Notes: generated by a model from the sequence alone, not told the origin. Shown: positions 34,865 to 44,389, counted from the first letter of the stretch. The stretch is 64,000 nt of DNA from Pelagihabitans sp963710535 (GCA_963710535.1 CAVQAW010000010.1:744001-808000), one strand, 5' to 3'. Numbers and translations: made by a program.

Positions 34865-35269
34865 ATGAACAAGGCCCAAATATTGAAAGAATTGCAATTC
34901 AAGGCCATAAGGAGTGGCGGTGCCGGGGGACAGCACGTCAACAAAGTTTCTTCAAAAATCGAAATCACCTTTGATGTATTGGCCTCCAACGGGCTATCGG
35001 CTTGGGAGAAGGACCGCATTTCTCTAAAATTGGACAAACGTTTGACCAAGGAAAAGACGCTGATGCTCCAATGTGACGAAAGTAGGAGCCAACACAAAAA
35101 CAAGCAATTGGCCATAAAGCGGCTTTTCGAAATATTGGAAGCGGCCCTTCATGTCGCCAAAAAAAGAAGACCTACCAAACCATCGAAGTCGGCCATTGAG
35201 AAACGCTTGCAACGGAAAAAGACGCTGGCCCAAAAAAAACAGGGGCGAAGAAAGTTCGATCTTGAATAG
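34865..35269 (+). CDS. arfB: Ribosome-rescue peptidyl-tRNA hydrolase ArfB
   Basis: The 134-aa protein has the catalytic GGQ motif in 'RSGGAGGQHVNKVSSKIEI' and the long basic C-terminal tail (KKRRPTKPSKSA … KKQGRRKFD) that enters the mRNA channel of stalled ribosomes. It lacks the codon-recognition domains of RF1/RF2, as expected for ArfB/YaeJ. It is probably co-transcribed with the ABC ATPase. Confidence 0.9.
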   Translation: MNKAQILKELQFKAIRSGGAGGQHVNKVSSKIEITFDVLASNGLSAWEKDRISLKLDKRLTKEKTLMLQCDESRSQHKNKQLAIKRLFEILEAALHVAKKRRPTKPSKSAIEKRLQRKKTLAQKKQGRRKFDLE

Positions 35270-35426
35270 GGATCGCATGGAAAGTCAAAACCGGAACACG
35301 AGGCCGGCTCCGGATTCTTTCAACTATTTCAAACGCAATAAACACTCAACTCTTGAGAACAAAACTGGCGCTATTTTGGCAGGCAAAGGTTTAGCGATGA
35401 TCATCATTTCTTTATAAAATTCCCAT

Positions 35427-36545
35427 TTATTCCGGATACAGTTCGAGTGCAGGGCCCGGCATCTTTTGCCTCTCGATTTCAAGACCCAATAACTGCATGA
35501 CGGTCGGCGCAATTTGATTGCTGTACAACTGTTCTGGCTTTTCAATTTCTCCCAGGGATAAGATTCCGTTCCCAAAAACCACCAGCCAAACCTCCCCGGC
35601 GCCCTGGACCTCATCACCATGGCCTTTCCAAGTTTCCAGAGGCCTTGTGCCCCTACCGTGATCGGTAGTGATGATAAAAACGGTCTGCCCTTTATAGAAT
35701 GGGTCTTTTTGTGTGAAATCCCACAGTTCCTTGATCATGGCATCGGTGGTGTGGGCCGATCTCAAATAGGCCTGATAATCCCCATCATGCGCAAAATCAT
35801 CGGTTTCACCATAAGCGATGTAAACCAGTTCGGGATGATGCTTTTTTATATACTCCAGGGCATAATGGTGGGTGAAGGCATCGAGCCTCACGCTGCCCCA
35901 AGGACTGGGAACTTCTGCCTGCAGTTCATTGAGGAAAATTTCCCGCTCGCTCAAACCATCGCCCGTAGCATTTTCAAAACCCGCATTCACCGGCACCCCG
36001 GAACGACCTTCGTTGACAATAAAGGGAAAAACGTCCCAGCTGCCAAAGGCAACCACCTTGTCCTTAAAGTCCGGATGCCTGTTGGCGTATTCCAGGACGG
36101 TAATATTGGGGTTGTCGATCTTGTCGTTGCTGGTAATAAGGACATCATCGGCCATCCCGGTCAAGATTTCATTGTATCCGGGATAGGAGAACCACAACTT
36201 GTTCGTGAGGTCGACCTTGCTGCCCTTGCTTCGGTTGCCATGGATTTTCCCCATTTTGACGGCATTGTCCCAAATAAAGGGCATCAATACTTCCCTTCTT
36301 TCTTCGGCCGTCTTGCGCCAAAATTGTTCTTTCAATCCCATGGTATCTTCGACATAAACCTGATTGGTGATCAGTTGGGGATCGGCGCCGGTAAATAGCT
36401 CCTGCCAGCGATAGCCGTCCAAGGTGATCAGTACTACTTTGGGATGTTCCGGTTTTTGAGCCCGTAGTTGGGCAATGCCAAAGATTAGGACCAGTACGGT
36501 CAAAAATACCGCACAGGCTGAAGGATTGCTGTCATGTTTTTTCAT
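35427..36545 (-). CDS. Exported alkaline-phosphatase-superfamily protein
   Basis: The 372-aa precursor has a signal peptide ending 'LRAQ'. The metal sites of the phosphatase/phosphodiesterase superfamily are seen in 'VVLITLDGYRWQELFTG', 'YIAYGETDDFAHDGDY' and 'IITTDHGRG', with a further 'KGHGDEVQG'. Nucleotide-pyrophosphatase-, phosphoglyceromutase- and sulfatase-like enzymes share this fold; the true substrate is unknown. It acts outside the cytoplasm. Confidence 0.82.
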   Translation of the reverse strand: MKKHDSNPSACAVFLTVLVLIFGIAQLRAQKPEHPKVVLITLDGYRWQELFTGADPQLITNQVYVEDTMGLKEQFWRKTAEERREVLMPFIWDNAVKMGKIHGNRSKGSKVDLTNKLWFSYPGYNEILTGMADDVLITSNDKIDNPNITVLEYANRHPDFKDKVVAFGSWDVFPFIVNEGRSGVPVNAGFENATGDGLSEREIFLNELQAEVPSPWGSVRLDAFTHHYALEYIKKHHPELVYIAYGETDDFAHDGDYQAYLRSAHTTDAMIKELWDFTQKDPFYKGQTVFIITTDHGRGTRPLETWKGHGDEVQGAGEVWLVVFGNGILSLGEIEKPEQLYSNQIAPTVMQLLGLEIERQKMPGPALELYPE

Positions 36546-36616
36546 GCCTCGGAATATGTTGGCCCATCGATTTTGGCCGTTTATAAGCCCGGAACAAAGC
36601 GAATCCGGATCGTATT

Positions 36617-37075
36617 TTAGAGGATTTCCTGTACCTTGATCTGCTCGCCGTTAAAAACGACCACATCCCCTACCGATTTGCCGAGCAGCAGTTGGCCCAT
36701 GGGGGTGGACGTGGAAATACAATAGATCGATTGGTCCCCTTCCTTGAACTGGCCAGCCGAAATGGCCAAAAAATAGTTGTGCTTGGAAGTCTGCACCAGA
36801 CATCCCAGGCCAATGATCTGATTGACCGACCTGATATTGACCTTGCCCAGGACACTTTCCATTTTTTCGGCCTCGGAAAGCTGTTGACCCAGTTTTTCCT
36901 GTTCCAGTTGCAGCATGGCACGGCCCGTTTCATGTTTATCGCCAGAGCTGTTCTTATCCTCGGAATCCAAGGCATCCCTTAGGTCTTTTTGACTGCTTTT
37001 AATTCTTGAGATCCTGTTTTTCACGAAAGTATCGCAAAACTGGAAAAGGCTTGTCTTTAGATTTCGGTTCAGCAT
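36617..37075 (-). CDS. GreA/GreB-like C-terminal domain protein
   Basis: From ATG 37075 the protein is 152 aa: an N-terminal coiled coil ('KSSQKDLRDALDSEDKNSSG', 'AMLQLEQEKLGQQLSEAEKM') and a C-terminal FKBP-like domain ('IIGLGCLVQT', 'STSTPMGQLLLGKSVGDVVV'). The arrangement is that of GreA, but the coil lacks the acidic tip I would expect for transcript cleavage. It may be an RNA-polymerase secondary-channel binding factor. Homologues are often mis-named 3-oxoacyl-ACP synthase. Confidence 0.75.
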   Translation of the reverse strand: MLNRNLKTSLFQFCDTFVKNRISRIKSSQKDLRDALDSEDKNSSGDKHETGRAMLQLEQEKLGQQLSEAEKMESVLGKVNIRSVNQIIGLGCLVQTSKHNYFLAISAGQFKEGDQSIYCISTSTPMGQLLLGKSVGDVVVFNGEQIKVQEIL

Positions 37076-37171
37076 CGGACGGCAGATCGGGTTGTAGGAT
37101 ATATGCATCAATCAGGCCTTAAAAGTAGAATTAATTTGGCGAAAAAAGGCACTAAATTTCGGTTTCCTGCA

Positions 37172-37816
37172 TTAGTCGACCGCGTGGTACAGGTCGGCCA
37201 ATCGATATTCCAAAAACTCGATAATGGTCCCCTCGTCTTCACCGTTCGCCGCCATTGCATATACCCGGTCAAAGTTCTCCGCTTTAAAAAATTCCAGGTC
37301 TGCCGTGCGCTCTTCGCTGAAGATATTCCAAGACAACAATCCTTCCAGCATTTTTCTATGCGCATCGTATCTCCTGTTGATCAAGGCGCGCTTGTTGTTG
37401 GTGATCCCGCTTCGAATGGGTTGATTCGTGAGAAACTGCTCGTTCCACTTTTCTTGCTCCGATCGAAGGCGGCTATCTGCTTTTTGGGCCTCCGCTATAA
37501 TCTTAAAATAAGCCCTGGTGACCAAAATGTGGTATTTATCCTTAAACCTCAGCTCACGGTCGGTGTCCGGTGAAAATGGCCGTGCAAATACCTCTTTACC
37601 CGATAGTCCCCCGTAATCCTGTTTTTTGTTGGCCTTTGTATTGGAATTGCTGGCCAGCAAAGAATTTGTCCAAGCCTCAGACTGCACGATCTCCTCCCAT
37701 ACCCTGTCATATTCACGATCGTACTTCGATTTGGTGGGCGCACAGCTTTCGATGCCTGAAAAGAAAAGCACCACCGCACAGGCCTGAACGAAAAATTTGA
37801 ATGAATCTTTGGTCAT
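37172..37816 (-). CDS. Lipoprotein of unknown function
   Basis: The 214-aa precursor has a lipoprotein-type signal ending 'FFSGIESC'. The mature part is charged and helical ('DREYDRVWEEIVQSEAWTNS', 'LLSWNIFSEERTADLEFF') without recognised motifs. It presumably sits at a membrane facing the periplasm. No close neighbour suggests a role. Confidence 0.75.
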   Translation of the reverse strand: MTKDSFKFFVQACAVVLFFSGIESCAPTKSKYDREYDRVWEEIVQSEAWTNSLLASNSNTKANKKQDYGGLSGKEVFARPFSPDTDRELRFKDKYHILVTRAYFKIIAEAQKADSRLRSEQEKWNEQFLTNQPIRSGITNNKRALINRRYDAHRKMLEGLLSWNIFSEERTADLEFFKAENFDRVYAMAANGEDEGTIIEFLEYRLADLYHAVD

Positions 37817-37856
37817 ACATTAACTTCTTTATCCATGGGCACAGACACCATCAATC

Positions 37857-37905
37857 CTAAAAGTGCACAGCGTATGAACCTCCCCTTGGAAGGGGGCACT
37901 TTTAG
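37857..37905. other. Perfect 10-bp inverted repeat with inner hairpin
   Basis: CTAAAAGTGC (37857-37866) and GCACTTTTAG (37896-37905) are perfect inverted copies, and between them CCCCT-TGGA-AGGGG can form an inner stem. It lies just before the lipoprotein gene start and after the FAD-enzyme gene on the minus strand. It could act as a terminator for the latter or as a leader structure for the former. Confidence 0.5.
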
Positions 37906-38081
37906 CAAAATGGTATAATGGATAGGTTCTTCCGTTTTTAAACGGAATTTGAAGGTAAGTCTGAGGGGTAGTACAAACTGTTATTGGGAGGAACAAGATA
38001 ACAAATTATAGGACTGCTGCCTTGGAATAAGGTTCATTGTTGATAAAATCGGATGAACCTGCTTAAAGCGTTGGCCAAAGC

Positions 38082-39194
38082 CTATACCAAGTCGGCCAAT
38101 TCCTTTCCAACGGCACTCCCTATGGCGATGCCCATCCCGCCCAATCTTACCCCGCAAGAGACATTATTGGATACTTGCTTTACGATGGGCCTTTTTTGAT
38201 CGCCCATGCCCATGATCCCGCTCCACCGCTGTTCTATTTCAAAGTGGGTGTTGGGCAAGATCATTTCTCTCAACAGGGTTTCCAATCGGTTTTGGATCAG
38301 TGGGGTCTCCCCGAAAACCGTGGTTTCCTCGGCTTTGAAGTCGAGGTTTCTGCCTCCCCCGAATAGGATTCGATCATCGATATTTCTGAAATAATAATAA
38401 CCCTCATCGATATGAAAAGTACCCTTTATATGCAGTTTTGCGATAGGTTTGGTGATCAAGACCTGGGCGCGGGCGGGTTTTACGGCTTCGTTCACCAATT
38501 GGGACGCATAGCCATTGGTCGCGATCAACAATTTGTTGGTGTTGAAGTTGAATTGGTCGGTTTCAACCGAAACGGTGCTTCCGTGGTCAGAAAAGTTTTT
38601 CACCGTAATCGAATTCAACAGTACGATACCCTTTTTGTGTGCCAAATGTAGGAGTGCGGCCATCATTTGGCCGGTGTTCAATTGGGCTTCCTGATCATTG
38701 GTAATGTAATTGGGCCGAATCTTGTGAAAGTGGAAGCTGTTGTCATGGATTCTGAAGGCCGCTTTGTTGAATACGGGGCGGAGCAAGCCATTGATCATTG
38801 CCAAGTACTCGATACATTCCTCATACAACCCCCCTTGTTCGTCGGTAAATAGCTCATGTCCGCCAAGTTGCCGAAAGCCGATTTTACGATCTCCCAAGGT
38901 TTTCCTCAACAGTGCTATTCCGTTCCATCGCTTCCGTACCAGTTCCAAAACTTCTTCTGGGGTATGGGCCTGAAGATCGGCCTTGATTTCCGAAATACTG
39001 CCAAAACAGGCAAATCCAGCATTTTTAGTGCTTGCCCCCTGAGGTAAGATGCCCTTTTCCAGGACCATGATCTTGGCTTTTGGGTATCGCGAACGCAGTT
39101 GAAGGGCGCAGTTAAGTCCCACAATGCCGCTGCCGACAATGGTAAAATCGATGTTAGATAACCAGGTTTTGTATTCCCAATAGCTCAGGTTCAT
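38082..39194 (-). CDS. FAD-dependent oxidoreductase (DAO family)
   Basis: The 370-aa protein has the FAD-binding start 'DFTIVGSGIVGLNCALQL' (G-x-G-x-x-G), 'ASTKNAGFACFGSISEI' near the isoalloxazine, and a C-terminal 'GIMGMGDQKRPIVKQ' with 'VRLGGMGIAIGSAVG'. It belongs with glycine oxidase/D-amino-acid dehydrogenase-like enzymes; the substrate is not predictable. The next gene upstream is accC (31 bp gap), so it may be read through from the fatty-acid block. Confidence 0.85.
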   Translation of the reverse strand: MNLSYWEYKTWLSNIDFTIVGSGIVGLNCALQLRSRYPKAKIMVLEKGILPQGASTKNAGFACFGSISEIKADLQAHTPEEVLELVRKRWNGIALLRKTLGDRKIGFRQLGGHELFTDEQGGLYEECIEYLAMINGLLRPVFNKAAFRIHDNSFHFHKIRPNYITNDQEAQLNTGQMMAALLHLAHKKGIVLLNSITVKNFSDHGSTVSVETDQFNFNTNKLLIATNGYASQLVNEAVKPARAQVLITKPIAKLHIKGTFHIDEGYYYFRNIDDRILFGGGRNLDFKAEETTVFGETPLIQNRLETLLREMILPNTHFEIEQRWSGIMGMGDQKRPIVKQVSNNVSCGVRLGGMGIAIGSAVGKELADLV

Positions 39195-39225
39195 TCGATG
39201 AAAGTAAAATCATAATTAGTGACGG

Positions 39226-40578
39226 CTACTCTTCCGGTTGCGGTTTCATCACAAAGTCTTCCATGAATTTGGTCGTATAGTTTCCTGCAAGGTAATCGGG
39301 ATGGTCCATCAATTGCCTGTGAAAGGGAATGGTGGTTTTGATGCCCTCTATGACAAACTCATCCAATGCACGCTTCATTTTATTGATGGCCTCTTCCCTG
39401 GTCTGGGCCGTGGTGATCAATTTGGCGATCATTGAATCGTAGTTCGGGGGAATGGAGTAGCCACTGTAAACATGGGTATCTAGTCGTATCCCATGACCAC
39501 CTGGGGTATGCAATGTGGTGATCTTACCCGGTGAGGGCCTGAATCCGTTGTAAGGATCTTCCGCATTGATCCTGCATTCAATGGAATGTAGTTTTGGATA
39601 GTAGTTTTTACCGGAAATGGGAACGCCGCCGGCCACCAGAATCTGTTCCCTGATCAAATCGTAATCGATTACTTGTTCGGTGATGGGATGCTCTACCTGG
39701 ATTCGGGTGTTCATCTCCATAAAATAGAAGTTCCTGTGCTTATCGACCAGGAATTCGATGGTTCCCGCCCCTTCGTATTTTATATATTCCGCTGCCTTAA
39801 CGGCTGCTTTGCCCATGTCTTCCCTAAGCTTGTCGGTCATGAAGGGCGAGGGGGTTTCTTCCGTCAATTTTTGGTGCCTGCGTTGAATGGAGCAGTCTCT
39901 TTCCGAAAGGTGGCAGGCCTTGCCATACTGATCGCCAACTACTTGGATTTCGATATGACGGGGTTCCTCAATCAATTTTTCCATATACATGCCCCCGTTG
40001 CCAAAGGCAGCTTTGGCTTCCTGAACCGCACTGTTGAACAGTTCTTCCATCTTTTCCTCCTTAAAAACCGCTCGCATCCCTTTGCCACCACCGCCGGCAG
40101 TCGCTTTGATCATCACGGGATAGCCCATCTTTTTGGCCACTTTTTTGGCATCTTCCACATCTTTCAACAGGCCTTCCGAACCTGGAACGGTCGGAACACC
40201 GGCCTTATTCATGGTTGCTTTCGCCGTGGCTTTATCGCCCATCTTATCAATTTGCTCCCCTGAAGCCCCGATGAATTTGATCTGGTGTTCGGCACAGATT
40301 CTTGAAAATTTGGAGTTCTCGGACAAGAACCCATAGCCGGGATGAATGGCATCGGCATTGGTGATTTCCGCGGCAGCGATGATGTTGGGTATCTTTAGGT
40401 ATGATTCACTGCTTGCCGGGGGGCCGATACATACCGCTTCGTCTGCGAAGCGAACGTGGAGGCTTTCCTTATCGGCCGTGGAATAAACCGCAACGGTTTT
40501 GATCCCCATCTCTTTACAGGTCCTGATCACACGCAATGCGATCTCGCCCCTGTTTGCTATCAATATTTTTTTGAACAT
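39226..40578 (-). CDS. accC: Acetyl-CoA carboxylase, biotin carboxylase subunit
   Basis: The 450-aa ATP-grasp enzyme shows 'KKILIANRGEIALRVIRTCK', 'HPGYGFLSEN', the Gly-rich ATP loop 'KATAGGGGKGMRAV', 'EKLIEEPRHIEIQVVGD' and 'FMEMNTRIQVEHPITE'. It carboxylates the biotin on AccB, the first half-reaction of malonyl-CoA formation. It follows accB by 80 bp. The order accB-accC after fabH and rpmF is a normal fatty-acid locus. Confidence 0.95.
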   Translation of the reverse strand: MFKKILIANRGEIALRVIRTCKEMGIKTVAVYSTADKESLHVRFADEAVCIGPPASSESYLKIPNIIAAAEITNADAIHPGYGFLSENSKFSRICAEHQIKFIGASGEQIDKMGDKATAKATMNKAGVPTVPGSEGLLKDVEDAKKVAKKMGYPVMIKATAGGGGKGMRAVFKEEKMEELFNSAVQEAKAAFGNGGMYMEKLIEEPRHIEIQVVGDQYGKACHLSERDCSIQRRHQKLTEETPSPFMTDKLREDMGKAAVKAAEYIKYEGAGTIEFLVDKHRNFYFMEMNTRIQVEHPITEQVIDYDLIREQILVAGGVPISGKNYYPKLHSIECRINAEDPYNGFRPSPGKITTLHTPGGHGIRLDTHVYSGYSIPPNYDSMIAKLITTAQTREEAINKMKRALDEFVIEGIKTTIPFHRQLMDHPDYLAGNYTTKFMEDFVMKPQPEE

Positions 40579-40658
40579 GCCTATTGAAAATTAAAAAATC
40601 TTACCACATGGCATTCCGCTTTTCACGGAGGGCTAACTTAGTGATTTGAATTTTATGG

Positions 40659-41147
40659 TTATGATGGGTCTACCAAAAACAGCGGTTGGTCGAATTCTAC
40701 CGGAGAAGAATCATCGACCAATATTTTCACGATTTTACCTGAAATCTCGGATTCGATGTCGTTGAACAATTTCATGGCTTCTATAACGCAAAGCACATCG
40801 CCTTTTCCGATGTTATCCCCCACTTCCACAAAGTTTGGTTTATCAGGGGAAGGCTTTCTATAGAAAGTGCCGATGATGGGCGACTTGATGGTAATGAATT
40901 TGCCGTCATCATCTGCCGGGGCTTTGGTCGACTTACTTCCTGCGGCAACAGGCGTCTCAGCCGGGGGAGCTGCCATTTGGCTAGGCTGCTGTGCCATAGG
41001 AATCTGTTGCACGTAGGTGGTTTCGCGCCCACTGCCCAAAGCACCTGTACGGATTGAAATCTTGAGGTCCTTCATTTCAAGCTTTACTTCCGTGGCACCC
41101 GATTTGGCAACGAATTTGATCAGGTTTTGAATGTCTTTGATATCCAT
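40659..41147 (-). CDS. accB: Biotin carboxyl carrier protein
   Basis: The 162-aa protein has an N-terminal dimerisation helix, a Pro/Ala-rich linker (residues ~50-80), and a C-terminal biotinyl domain with the biotinylated Lys126 in 'EAMKLFND' (the classic E-A-M-K-L/M). It carries CO2 between AccC and the carboxyltransferase. It follows fabH by 25 bp and is probably in one transcript with it. Confidence 0.95.
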   Translation of the reverse strand: MDIKDIQNLIKFVAKSGATEVKLEMKDLKISIRTGALGSGRETTYVQQIPMAQQPSQMAAPPAETPVAAGSKSTKAPADDDGKFITIKSPIIGTFYRKPSPDKPNFVEVGDNIGKGDVLCVIEAMKLFNDIESEISGKIVKILVDDSSPVEFDQPLFLVDPS

Positions 41148-41172
41148 GTAAATTAATTTTGGTTAGCGATCT

Positions 41173-42171
41173 TTATTTTGTGTATGCCCATTTCAAATAA
41201 ATGGCGCCCCAGGTGAAGCCGCCACCGAAGGCAGCCAATACGATGTTGTCTCCCTTTTTGAGTTGCTTTTCATAATCGGCCAGCAACAAGGGCAGGGTGG
41301 CAGAGGTCGTATTTCCATAATACTGTATGTTCATCATGACCTTGGAATGATCGAGCCCCATGCGGTTCGCCGTGGCATCGATGATGCGTTTGTTCGCCTG
41401 GTGTGGTACCAGCCAAGCCACATCCTCATGGTTGAGTTGGTTGCGCTCCATGATATAGGCTGCCGCATCGGCCATATTGCTTACCGCAAATTTGAACACC
41501 GATTTTCCATCTTGGTAGATGTAATGTTTTCTGTTCTTGACGGTTTCCAATGTTGCGGGCAGCAGAGACCCACCAGCGTCCATATTCAAAAAATTCCGGC
41601 CTATCCCATCCGATCTTAGGTACTCGTTCTGAAACCCAAGGCCTTCATTGTTGGGTTCAAATAACACGGCCCCTGCGCCATCCCCGAAGATGATACAGGT
41701 GGTGCGGTCGGTATAGTCAACGATCGACGACATTTTATCGGCTCCGATGAGCAATACTTTACGATACCTCCCCGATTCGATATAACTGGCAGCGGTCGAT
41801 ATTCCGAACAAAAAACTGGAACAGGCCGCCAGCAAATCATAGCCGAATGCATTCGTTGCCCCTAATTCGGTCGCGACAAATGCCGCGGTGGAAGCCACTA
41901 GGGTATCCGGGGTTACGGTAGCCACGATGACCAAGTCTATTTCTTTAGGGTCGATGTTCCCCTTGTCGAGAAGGTCCTTGGCTGCCTTGATGGCCATGTA
42001 TGATGTTCCTTCCCCCTCTTCCGGTTTTAAGATCCGTCGCTCTTTGATGCCCGTGCGCGTGGTAATCCATTCATCATTTGTCTCAACCATCGCTTCCAAC
42101 ATCTTGTTGGTGAGCACAAAGTTTGGCACATAAGCCCCTACAGCGGTAATGGCAGCTGATAATTTACCCAT
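41173..42171 (-). CDS. fabH: 3-oxoacyl-[ACP] synthase III
   Basis: The 332-aa thiolase-fold enzyme has the Cys-His-Asn triad: Cys117 in 'LLAACSSFLF', His in 'WLVPHQANKRI', Asn in 'YYGNTTSATLP'. It condenses an acyl-CoA with malonyl-ACP to start fatty-acid synthesis. The neighbours accB, accC, rpmF and yceD fit. plsX, often found between rpmF and fabH, is absent here; a 278-bp gap with a terminator stands in its place. Confidence 0.94.
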   Translation of the reverse strand: MGKLSAAITAVGAYVPNFVLTNKMLEAMVETNDEWITTRTGIKERRILKPEEGEGTSYMAIKAAKDLLDKGNIDPKEIDLVIVATVTPDTLVASTAAFVATELGATNAFGYDLLAACSSFLFGISTAASYIESGRYRKVLLIGADKMSSIVDYTDRTTCIIFGDGAGAVLFEPNNEGLGFQNEYLRSDGIGRNFLNMDAGGSLLPATLETVKNRKHYIYQDGKSVFKFAVSNMADAAAYIMERNQLNHEDVAWLVPHQANKRIIDATANRMGLDHSKVMMNIQYYGNTTSATLPLLLADYEKQLKKGDNIVLAAFGGGFTWGAIYLKWAYTK

Positions 42172-42394
42172 TCCAATGAATTGATTTGTGTCGAAAAAGC
42201 ATCAAAAACACCACTAAATTCGTGAAAAATAGTGATTTTTAATGACTTTTTGACGATAAACAGTGTTTTTAAGCAGGCTTTTGGATCGAGATCCGAACTG
42301 CTGACGGTATCATCCATCGCCCCCTGCCTCGATCGTCCGTGGATTTCAAAAGTGGTTTTCGGCCCATTGGGTCGGTTTCCGCCCCAACATTGCA

Positions 42395-42425
42395 TAAAAA
42401 AGCCCCCAACTTTAAAATTGGGAGC
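42395..42425 (-). terminator. Rho-independent terminator after rpmF
   Basis: On the minus strand GCTCCCAA (42418-42425) pairs with TTGGGGGC (42402-42409) with one mismatch, followed by TTTTTT. It closes the yceD-rpmF transcript, so fabH needs its own promoter in the gap 42172-42394. Confidence 0.75.
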
Positions 42426-42449
42426 TCCACTTTTTAAAATACCCCAAGG

Positions 42450-42647
42450 CTAAGCCTCGGCGGTTTCAGTTTTATCGATAAGGATTTGACCTTTGTAGTA
42501 AAGTTTTCCCTCATGCCAATGTGCCCGGTGGAACAAATGCATTTCGCCCGTTGTCGGGTCGGTGGCCAAGGTAGGGGCAACCGCTTTGTAGTGGGTTCGT
42601 CTTTTATCCCTTCTCGTTTTCGATATTTTTCTCTTAGGATGTGCCAT
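42450..42647 (-). CDS. rpmF: 50S ribosomal protein L32
   Basis: The 65-aa protein starts 'MAHPKRKISKTRRDKRRTHY', the standard L32 N-terminus, and continues 'MHLFHRAHWHEGKLYYKG'. The zinc Cys pairs of some L32 proteins are absent, which is normal in this phylum. It follows the YceD gene by 7 bp, the usual pairing. Confidence 0.95.
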   Translation of the reverse strand: MAHPKRKISKTRRDKRRTHYKAVAPTLATDPTTGEMHLFHRAHWHEGKLYYKGQILIDKTETAEA

Positions 42648-42654
42648 TGATCAC

Positions 42655-43218
42655 TTATTTATCCGTTTTAAACTTTTTTAATGCGTCCCATCTCGGGTCG
42701 TTTTCCGTTTTATGCTCCTGTGTTTCTTTTGGTTGAAGTGCCTTCAGTTTGTCGAGGGCCTCCGATTTCAAGCTGCCATCCAAAACCCCGGGATGGATGC
42801 GTTTCTGAGGCACAGCCAACACCAACATCTCATAGAGGTATTGGGCTATATTGATCTGGTGCTCCCCGTGAGGAATGATCAACAATTCATCATCCTCATC
42901 ATTATAGGTCTCTCCGAACTTTACGACCAGTTCCATGGTCGTGGCAATCGGTTGGTCGAAGGGTTCGTTGGTGACATCACAGTCGACATTGACCGTTCCC
43001 TTTGCAGCAAACTCCAATTCAAGCATCGTGCTGGTTTTGTTCAGTACAACGTTCACCAAGATATCGCTTGACCTAAATTCATCGTAACCAAAAGATTCAA
43101 AGAACTCGTTTTCAATTACGTATTCAAACTGGTGTTTTCCTAGCTTCAATCCTGAGAAAGGAATGAGATATTCCTTATTCTTCATCCTTAATGACACTGG
43201 TTCAACGTAAATGACCAT
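42655..43218 (-). CDS. yceD: YceD/DUF177-family protein
   Basis: The 187-aa protein has the DUF177 core ('VNVDCDVTNEPFDQPIATT', where Cys is part of the usual x-C-x-R-C-type spot but only one Cys remains, and 'YNDEDDELLIIPHGEHQINI'). Its place directly before rpmF is diagnostic. The family has been tied to 23S rRNA accumulation and ribosome assembly. It starts at ATG 43218. Confidence 0.88.
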   Translation of the reverse strand: MVIYVEPVSLRMKNKEYLIPFSGLKLGKHQFEYVIENEFFESFGYDEFRSSDILVNVVLNKTSTMLELEFAAKGTVNVDCDVTNEPFDQPIATTMELVVKFGETYNDEDDELLIIPHGEHQINIAQYLYEMLVLAVPQKRIHPGVLDGSLKSEALDKLKALQPKETQEHKTENDPRWDALKKFKTDK

Positions 43219-43334
43219 CTAAAAGATGGGGTGCAAAGATAATATTATTTTGCTAAAAGCCAATTCTTATCAAGAAATAAACGAATGTTTGTCCAGCCTC
43301 CCTTTAAGGGGCAAAATACCTGGGCAAAACAGGC

Positions 43335-44381
43335 CTAACGCCTCATTTTCTGCTTTTGCATCGCGTTGTCGCTCAGGTCCTGAAATTCCCGGCGATTCTT
43401 AAAAATATGAAGGGCCATAAAAACAGCCTCTTTAAAGGAACTGTGATCGGCGATCCCTTTGCCCGCAATTTCGTAAGCCGTGCCATGATCTGGGGAGGTA
43501 CGGACCTTGGTGAGGCCTGCTGTAAAATTCACCCCTCTTCCAAACGATAGGGTTTTAAAGGGGATAAGGCCCTGATCGTGATAGGCCGCCAATACGGCGT
43601 CAAAATCCGCATAGGCGTGGGAACCAAAAAAACCATCTGCGGAATAAGGCCCGAAGACCAAGTGTCCGGCATCTGACATTTCCCGGATTACCGGTTTCAT
43701 GATTTCCTCATCTTCCTGCCCGATCACGCCATGGTCGCCACTGTGTGGATTGATTCCCAAAATCGCAATTTTGGGACGTCTTATCCCAAAATCCATCATC
43801 AACGCCTTTTCCATGGTCCTCACTTTCGTACGTATCAATATGGGATTGATAGCAGAGGGGGCCTCTTTCAGGGGCAGATGATCGGTGAGCAGCCCTACTT
43901 TAAGTTCGTCACTGACCATGAACATGAGGCTTTCCCCCCCAAGTTCCTGGGCGAGGTAATCGGTATGGCCAGCGAATTTGAAATCCTCCGCCTGTATGTT
44001 GTTCTTGTTGATGGGTGCAGTGACCAAGACATCGATATCCCCGTTCTTCAGGGCGGCGACGGCCGATTTAAGGGATTTCAAGGCATATTCGCCCGCTTCC
44101 TTGGTTTCCTTTCCGAAAGTTACTTCCGGCACTTCCTTCCATACGTTCAGCACGTTGATTTTTCCCTCAAGGGCATCCGAAGCTTCACTGATGCCGTGAT
44201 AGTTGATTTCTATGCCGAGCTCGGTCTTTTGAAAGGAGATGGTCTTGTTGGAAGCAAAGAAGATCGGGGTACAAAATTCGAGCATGCGGGCGTCCTCAAA
44301 GGTCTTCAGGGCGACCTCACAGCCTATCCCATTAAGGTCTCCCACCGATATCCCCAGTTTTATTTTCTCATTCTCGTCCAT
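43335..44381 (-). CDS. pdxA: 4-hydroxythreonine-4-phosphate dehydrogenase
   Basis: The 348-aa enzyme has the PdxA pattern: 'GISVGDLNGIGCEVALK', the metal-binding His in 'KFAGHTDYLAQ', 'ILGINPHSGDHG' and 'AAYHDQGLIPFK'. It oxidises 4-phosphohydroxy-L-threonine in pyridoxal-phosphate synthesis. It is divergent from ribE (58 bp gap with a promoter box). Confidence 0.93.
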   Translation of the reverse strand: MDENEKIKLGISVGDLNGIGCEVALKTFEDARMLEFCTPIFFASNKTISFQKTELGIEINYHGISEASDALEGKINVLNVWKEVPEVTFGKETKEAGEYALKSLKSAVAALKNGDIDVLVTAPINKNNIQAEDFKFAGHTDYLAQELGGESLMFMVSDELKVGLLTDHLPLKEAPSAINPILIRTKVRTMEKALMMDFGIRRPKIAILGINPHSGDHGVIGQEDEEIMKPVIREMSDAGHLVFGPYSADGFFGSHAYADFDAVLAAYHDQGLIPFKTLSFGRGVNFTAGLTKVRTSPDHGTAYEIAGKGIADHSSFKEAVFMALHIFKNRREFQDLSDNAMQKQKMRR

Positions 44382-44389
44382 TATATCTT

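Noticed and set aside
35619..36398. 259-codon plus-strand frame opposite the phosphatase gene
   Set aside because: It lies wholly antisense to a gene with clear metal-site motifs and shows no family features of its own.
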